NCBI GenBank assembly: GCA_002255935.1
Contig: NKIO01000022.1
Span: 1-47,775 of the forward strand
DNA from: Comamonadaceae bacterium PBBC2
GTDB taxonomy: Bacteria; Pseudomonadota; Gammaproteobacteria; Burkholderiales; Burkholderiaceae_C
DNA: 47,775 bases
Direction: 5' to 3'
Position numbers and translations under genes: made by a program. Under the pieces are notes generated by a model. It did no database searches and was not told where the DNA came from. It saw only the letters and a list, made by a program, of their open reading frames with translations. Positions 43,731 through 47,775 of the stretch are shown piece by piece (the first letter of the stretch is position 1; each line of letters starts with the position of its first letter).

Positions 43731-44723
43731 TCAGCGCTTGAGTCGCTGGGCCACCAGGGCATCCAGTGCGTGCCAAAAAGGGGCTTCAGGGGACACCTGC
43801 AGGGGCACGGCCAATGCCGTGGGTTCGTGTGGCCACAGCTTGGCGGCGTCTTTTTCGGTGCACAGCCAGGTGCGGCCGGGTTCCGTGCTTTGCCAGTCGC
43901 TGTAGTCGTGGTGGTCGGGCAGGGCCAGGACGGTGTCCAGTTGCAAGCCGCTTTGGCGCAGCATTTCAAAGAAAGCTTCTGGCCTGGCCAAACCGGCCAC
44001 GGCCTGTACAGGCTGGTTTTTCAAGTTGGCCAGAGGCACTTTTTGGCCGTCGCAAGTCAGGGCATGGTCGGCCAATTGGCGGTGTGCCTGAAAGCCGCCA
44101 GTCACAGACGATGACCCGGTGTGGACCAGCAAATCCACCAACCGAGGCCAGGCCTCGCGCAGGGGGCCAGCCGGCAGCAGCCAGCCATTGCCCACACCGC
44201 GTTCGTCCATGACACAAATGTCGATGTCGCGAGCCAGGGCCCAATGTTGAAGCCCGTCGTCGCAAACCAGGACCTGCACATCGGGATGGGTTTTGAGAAG
44301 TTCCTGGCCAGCTTCTGCGCGCAAAGCCCCCACCCAGACGGGGGCGCCGGTGCTTTGGTGGATCAACAAGGGCTCGTCGCCCACATCTTGTGGCAGGCTG
44401 CCAGCCTTCACGGCGCGGGTGTCGCGGGATTGCCGACCATGTCCGCGTGAAATCACGCCCACGCGCAAGCCTTGGGCCATCAGGTGTTTGACCAGCGCGA
44501 TGGTCATGGGCGTTTTGCCCGCGCCACCGGCCACCACATTGCCCACCACGATGACCAAGGCCGGCAATTGCAGGGTGGGTGACCACCCGACACGGTAGCG
44601 CCAACGCCGCAGCGCCACCAATGCGCCATAGATCAAAGACAGAGGCCACAAAGCCCGGGCGATCGGTCCACGGCGCAACCAAACCCGGGGCAGGTGAAGC
44701 TGTAGCCAGTTGGACAGGCGCAT
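43731..44723 (-). CDS. lpxK: Tetraacyldisaccharide 4'-kinase
   Basis: 330 residues. It phosphorylates the lipid A precursor on the inner face of the cytoplasmic membrane. A membrane-associated N-terminal helix ([15 protein letters not shown]) precedes the P-loop [45 protein letters not shown], and [20 protein letters not shown] are family hallmarks. Starts 3 nt after exbD. Confidence 0.96.
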   Translation of the reverse strand: MRLSNWLQLHLPRVWLRRGPIARALWPLSLIYGALVALRRWRYRVGWSPTLQLPALVIVVGNVVAGGAGKTPMTIALVKHLMAQGLRVGVISRGHGRQSRDTRAVKAGSLPQDVGDEPLLIHQSTGAPVWVGALRAEAGQELLKTHPDVQVLVCDDGLQHWALARDIDICVMDERGVGNGWLLPAGPLREAWPRLVDLLVHTGSSSVTGGFQAHRQLADHALTCDGQKVPLANLKNQPVQAVAGLARPEAFFEMLRQSGLQLDTVLALPDHHDYSDWQSTEPGRTWLCTEKDAAKLWPHEPTALAVPLQVSPEAPFWHALDALVAQRLKR

Positions 44724-44726
44724 CGC

Positions 44727-45149
44727 TTAAGAGCCCGAGGACGCCGTGGATTGGGTAGCAAAGGTGATTTGCGACAGGCCACTGCGGCGAGCGGCCTCCA
44801 TGGCATTGACCACCGATTGGTGGCTGGCCATGGCGTCGGCGCTGATCACCAAAGTGGTGTCTTTCTGGGCCAGCGGTGTGAGCAACGCCGTCAAGGCACC
44901 GACCGAGCTGCCGCCAACGGGCGATTTGTTGATGGCGTATTGCCCCTGGGCGGTGACGCTCAGCACGATTTGCTTGGGCCGGTCGGTTTGCTTTTGGGCG
45001 TCAGCTGAGGGCAAGGTGAGGTTGATCTCGGTCAATCGCGACCAGCTGGTCGTCAACATCAAAAAGATCACCACCACCAACAGCACGTCGATGAAGGGGA
45101 TCAGGTTGATTTCGGGCTCCGGTGTGCGCCGATTCTTCTTGAAATTCAC
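44727..45149 (-). CDS. exbD: ExbD/TolR family biopolymer transport protein
   Basis: 140 residues from a GTG start. The single N-terminal transmembrane helix carries the conserved Asp (EINLIPFIDVLLVVVIFLMLTT), followed by a periplasmic domain. It works with ExbB as the proton channel that energises TonB-dependent uptake or a Tol-like machine. No tonB is adjacent, so the partner is not certain. Confidence 0.93.
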   Translation of the reverse strand: MNFKKNRRTPEPEINLIPFIDVLLVVVIFLMLTTSWSRLTEINLTLPSADAQKQTDRPKQIVLSVTAQGQYAINKSPVGGSSVGALTALLTPLAQKDTTLVISADAMASHQSVVNAMEAARRSGLSQITFATQSTASSGS

Positions 45150-45160
45150 AGTGGGCTTTC

Positions 45161-45778
45161 TCAGCTTCGAAGTTGGGCCACATGGCGCGCAAAGCGCTCG
45201 GCCGAAACTTCAAGGGCCAACAGGTGACGGTCCGCAATGCCTCGGAAATACCGCCAAAACATCAAGGTGGGAATGGCCACGATCAGGCCGAATGCGGTGT
45301 TGTACAGGGCGATGGAAATGCCATGCGCCAATTGGGCCGGCTGGCTGGCTGCAGGGTTGGTGGCGCCAAAAATCTCGATCATGCCGACCACGGTGCCCAG
45401 CAAGCCCAGCAGCGGGGCCACAGAGGCGATCGTGCCCAAGGTGGGCAAATAGCGCTCCAGGTGGTGCGCCGCGATGCGACCAGACATTTCCATGCTGGTT
45501 TTGATGTCCTCATCGGTGGCCTGAGGGTTTTTTTGCAGGCAGCGCAAACCGCTGGCCAACACCGGCCCCAACAGACCCGCATTTTCAAGCTTGTGCAGGC
45601 TGTCTTCGCTTGCAAAACCACGGCGTGTGGCATCCATGGCCTGCTCCATGACTTTGGGGGGTAAAACCTTATTGGTTTGCAACTGGAAAAGCCGCTCTAG
45701 GATCAATGCCACGGCCAAGATGGAGCACAGAATCAAAGGCCAAATGGGCCAACCTGCGGCTTGTATGATGGACAACAA
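45161..45778 (-). CDS. exbB: ExbB/TolQ/MotA family proton channel protein
   Basis: 205 residues, three transmembrane helices: WPIWPLILCSILAVALILER, then the conserved LPTLGTIASVAPLLGLLGTVVGMIEIF and the third helix SIALYNTAFGLIVAIPTLMFWRYF. The Pro and Thr residues of the channel helices are present. First gene of the exbB-exbD-lpxK-trm112-kdsB-adk operon. Its promoter should lie in the 343-bp gap up to xseA. Confidence 0.94.
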   Translation of the reverse strand: MLSIIQAAGWPIWPLILCSILAVALILERLFQLQTNKVLPPKVMEQAMDATRRGFASEDSLHKLENAGLLGPVLASGLRCLQKNPQATDEDIKTSMEMSGRIAAHHLERYLPTLGTIASVAPLLGLLGTVVGMIEIFGATNPAASQPAQLAHGISIALYNTAFGLIVAIPTLMFWRYFRGIADRHLLALEVSAERFARHVAQLRS

Positions 45779-45884
45779 AACAATTCCTTCCTGATGGATA
45801 ACGGTCGCAAACGTTTGAGATTATGGACGAAGGGCGCAGTCAAATCGTTGGCGAAATCAGGACGCCATGCAGCGCTTGGTTTTC

Positions 45885-45893
45885 TGTGGATAA
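45885..45893 (-). promoter_or_regulatory. Single DnaA-box match
   Basis: TTATCCACA on the minus strand is a perfect DnaA box. A degenerate relative (TTATCCATC) lies near 45791-45799. No AT-rich unwinding element or box cluster is present, so this is not an origin. The rest of the 343-bp exbB-xseA gap shows AT-rich promoter-like DNA but no element I can name with confidence. Confidence 0.35.
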
Positions 45894-46121
45894 CTTTGTG
45901 CAAAACTTCCCGGTGTGGCTTCGTTTGAATACTTGGGTTTCTTTGGTTTTCTCAGGGTTTTCTCTGAATTCCTGAAAAATACCTAAGAAAATCAATCACT
46001 TAAGATGAGGGTTCAAAATGAATGCGCCGCGCTTTGCCGCAAAAGCACGTGGTTACGCGCTTGTGGAGTACTGAGCCCAGCATTGGTGCCGTATGGCAAG
46101 CAAAATGCCCTTTGAAACTTG

Positions 46122-47492
46122 ATGAAATCGACATTGATGCCCAATTTTGACGAATTAAAGCCACGTGCATGGACAGTTTCTGCGCTGTGCCGCGCCGTGG
46201 CTGACAGTCTGGATGCCCAATTCAATCCTGTCGCGGTCCGCGGCGAGATTTCGGGCTTCTCACGCGCAGCCAGTGGGCATTGTTATTTCTCGATCAAGGA
46301 CGACACGGGGCAGATCCGTTGCGCCATGTTCCGCCGCGCCGCCAGCCTCATGGATTTCTCACCGCGAGACGGCGAGTTGGTGGAAGTCAGAGGCCGCTTG
46401 GGCGTCTACGAGGCCCGGGGCGACTTGCAATTGGTGGTCGAATCCATGGCGCGCGCAGGGCAGGGCGCTTTGTTTGAGCAATTTTTGCGCCTCAAAGCCA
46501 AGCTCGAAGCCGAGGGCTTGTTCGATCCCATCCACAAGCGCGCATTGCCTGATCAGCCTCGGGCCATTGGGGTGGTGACCTCCTTGGGCGCGGCCGCTTG
46601 GCACGATGTGATGACCGCCTTGCAGCGACGGGTGCCGCACATTCCGGTCTTGATGGCGCCAGCCCTGGTGCAAGGTGCCGGGGCTGCAGCCACTTTGGTG
46701 CAAGCCTTGCAGAACATGTACGCCTTGACGGCCGAAGACAACCCCCTGGCGCCGCCGGTGGATGTGATCTTGCTGGTGCGCGGCGGCGGCTCGATGGAGG
46801 ACCTGTGGTCCTTCAACGACGAAAACTTGGCGCGGGTCATGGCCCAAAGTCCGGTGCCCGTGGTTTGTGGCGTGGGCCATGAAACCGACTTCACCATCGC
46901 CGACTTTGTGGCGGATGTGCGTGCCCCCACCCCCACCGCCGCCGCTGAAATGGCCGCTGCCGACCGCGGTGTGGCGCTGCAAACGCTGTCGGACCTGGAA
47001 AACCGGCTGAACCGGGGTTTGTTGCGCCAGCAAGACCGGCACGCTCAGCGGCTGGACAGTGTGGCCACTCGCCTGGGTGTGGGCCTGGCGCGTCAGCAAG
47101 ACCGTCAGAGTCAGCGCTTGGCCGCTGTGGCTGCGCGGCTGAGCCGCCCGCAAGCACTGCTGGGCCAGCATGCCCAGTGGCTCGATCGTTTGGCCAGCCG
47201 CCTGCCATCGGGCGTGCAAAGCCAGCTGACCGAAGGTACGCACCGGCTGGACCGGCTCCATGACCGTTTGGGCTTCAACCGGAACCAGCAGCTTGCGCAA
47301 CGTGCACAAGGTCTGGAGCGCGCCGCTTTGCGCCTGTCGTCGGTGGACCCGCACCGCGTGCTTGACCGGGGTTATGCCTGGCTCAGCGATGAAAACGGCC
47401 ATGCCCTGACCAAGGCCGCGCAATTTCAGCCCGGGCAAAGCGTGCACGCCACCTTGGCCGATGGCGAAGTGCCTTTGCTGGTCAAGGGGTGA
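46122..47492 (+). CDS. xseA: Exodeoxyribonuclease VII large subunit
   Basis: 456 residues. An N-terminal OB-fold (VSALCRAVADSLDAQFNPVAVRGEISGFSRAASGHCYFSIKDDTGQIRCAMFRR) binds single-stranded DNA. The nuclease domain holds RGGGSMEDLWSFNDE and CGVGHETDFTIADFVADVRAPTPTAAAE. The C-terminal half is a long coiled coil with repeats of RQQDR-QRL type. With XseB it degrades single-stranded DNA. ATG 46122 follows an in-frame TTG (46119); no strong Shine-Dalgarno sequence is seen. XseB is not in the window. Confidence 0.96.
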   Translation: MKSTLMPNFDELKPRAWTVSALCRAVADSLDAQFNPVAVRGEISGFSRAASGHCYFSIKDDTGQIRCAMFRRAASLMDFSPRDGELVEVRGRLGVYEARGDLQLVVESMARAGQGALFEQFLRLKAKLEAEGLFDPIHKRALPDQPRAIGVVTSLGAAAWHDVMTALQRRVPHIPVLMAPALVQGAGAAATLVQALQNMYALTAEDNPLAPPVDVILLVRGGGSMEDLWSFNDENLARVMAQSPVPVVCGVGHETDFTIADFVADVRAPTPTAAAEMAAADRGVALQTLSDLENRLNRGLLRQQDRHAQRLDSVATRLGVGLARQQDRQSQRLAAVAARLSRPQALLGQHAQWLDRLASRLPSGVQSQLTEGTHRLDRLHDRLGFNRNQQLAQRAQGLERAALRLSSVDPHRVLDRGYAWLSDENGHALTKAAQFQPGQSVHATLADGEVPLLVKG

Positions 47493-47688
47493 TGGGCGTC
47501 GCTGCAAGTGAAGCCGAGTCAGGGGCCAAAGGTTGATTTTCGGGATCTCCCATAAAGCCGGCGGGTACTGACCCGGTGCAACGCGCTCGTAGGATGCCCC
47601 TCAGTGACCCGCAACACCAAGGGGGGATGCCCATGCCCCTAAAATGCACCGGTACAAGTTTTCAACCGCAACACAAGAGGATCCCATC

Positions 47689-47775
47689 ATGGAACACACC
47701 TTGCCCGCACTGCCTTACGCGATCGACGCTTTGGCCCCTCACTACAGCCAGGAAACCTTGGAGTTTCACCCCGGC
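47689..47775 (+). CDS. sodB: Iron superoxide dismutase, 3'-truncated by window edge
   Basis: The first 29 residues ([19 protein letters not shown], then [10 protein letters not shown]) match the N-terminus of beta-proteobacterial Fe-SOD. The first metal-ligand His is in LEFH. AGAGGA lies 7 nt before the ATG. The sequence ends inside the gene. The 196-bp spacer after xseA shows a GGATGCCC direct repeat but no clear terminator. Confidence 0.9.
   Translation, partial: MEHTLPALPYAIDALAPHYSQETLEFHPG

Noticed and set aside
46018..46074. An 18-codon frame before xseA with a GAGGG ribosome-like site (MNAPRFAAKARGYALVEY)
   Set aside because: Too short to judge; no attenuator-like structure between it and xseA, so a leader peptide cannot be supported.
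45780..46121. Replication origin
   Set aside because: Only one perfect DnaA box plus one poor match; no dnaA, dnaN or gyrB beside it and no clear unwinding element.

Overview
The window looks like chromosomal core DNA of a Betaproteobacterium, most likely order Burkholderiales, family Comamonadaceae (a freshwater Limnohabitans/Rhodoferax-type organism is a fair guess, but I could not search databases). This rests on the GC-rich codon use, the gene order exbB-exbD-lpxK-trm112-kdsB-adk, a Bug-type solute-binding protein, a beta-proteobacterial lexA, and many CoA-thioester catabolic genes. I see no phage, insertion sequence, transposase, CRISPR array or defence system. Nearly all the DNA is ordinary coding sequence. 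The unexplained structure sits in the intergenic regions.

Layout. 0-7.2 kb: the 3' part of a YcaO protein (probably fused to an upstream domain), a D-Ala-D-Ala carboxypeptidase, a DUF2145 protein with a small secreted partner, a MATE exporter, a membrane-anchored protein of unknown function and a DUF1003 protein. 7.5-15.8 kb: hppD (tyrosine catabolism), a hydrolase/Bug solute-binding-protein pair divergent from an MFS exporter, then an NTF2-like protein, an enoyl-CoA hydratase and a CoA-transferase. 16.0-18.6 kb: 4-hydroxybenzoate hydroxylase (pobA) divergent from an IclR-type regulator (probable pobR), with a 640-bp space holding a three-half-site operator candidate and a tandem array of REP-like repeats. 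18.7-21.4 kb: a two-subunit molybdenum hydroxylase (IorAB type). 21.6-25.7 kb: a tightly packed four-gene operon (SDR, flavin monooxygenase, BASS-type symporter, NAD-dependent epimerase-like protein). 25.7-30.4 kb: a complete branched-chain amino-acid-type ABC importer (livK-H-M-G-F).

30.6-30.9 kb: tRNA-Pro(TGG) and tRNA-Arg(TCT). 30.9-39.6 kb: a fatty-acid/CoA region on the minus strand (GST, acyl-CoA dehydrogenase, APH-family kinase, Crp/Fnr regulator, enoyl-CoA hydratase, two-domain 3-hydroxyacyl-CoA dehydrogenase, MFS exporter, D-2-hydroxyacid dehydrogenase). The dehydrogenase/kinase pair is the arrangement used for catabolism of 4-hydroxyacyl-CoA. 39.7-41.9 kb: a small conserved-looking protein, lexA with two tandem SOS boxes, and a divergent L-asparaginase. 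42.0-45.8 kb: the envelope/housekeeping operon exbB-exbD-lpxK-trm112-kdsB-adk. 46.1 kb to the end: xseA and the start of an iron superoxide dismutase gene.

The most interesting signals are (i) two unrelated families of short palindromic repeats spread through intergenic regions, one forming a 147/148-bp tandem array between the pobA operator and pobR; (ii) the three-half-site PobR operator candidate; (iii) two SOS boxes placed between lexA and a divergent asparaginase; and (iv) two uncharacterised catabolic modules (kinase/acyl-CoA dehydrogenase; SDR/FMO/symporter/epimerase).
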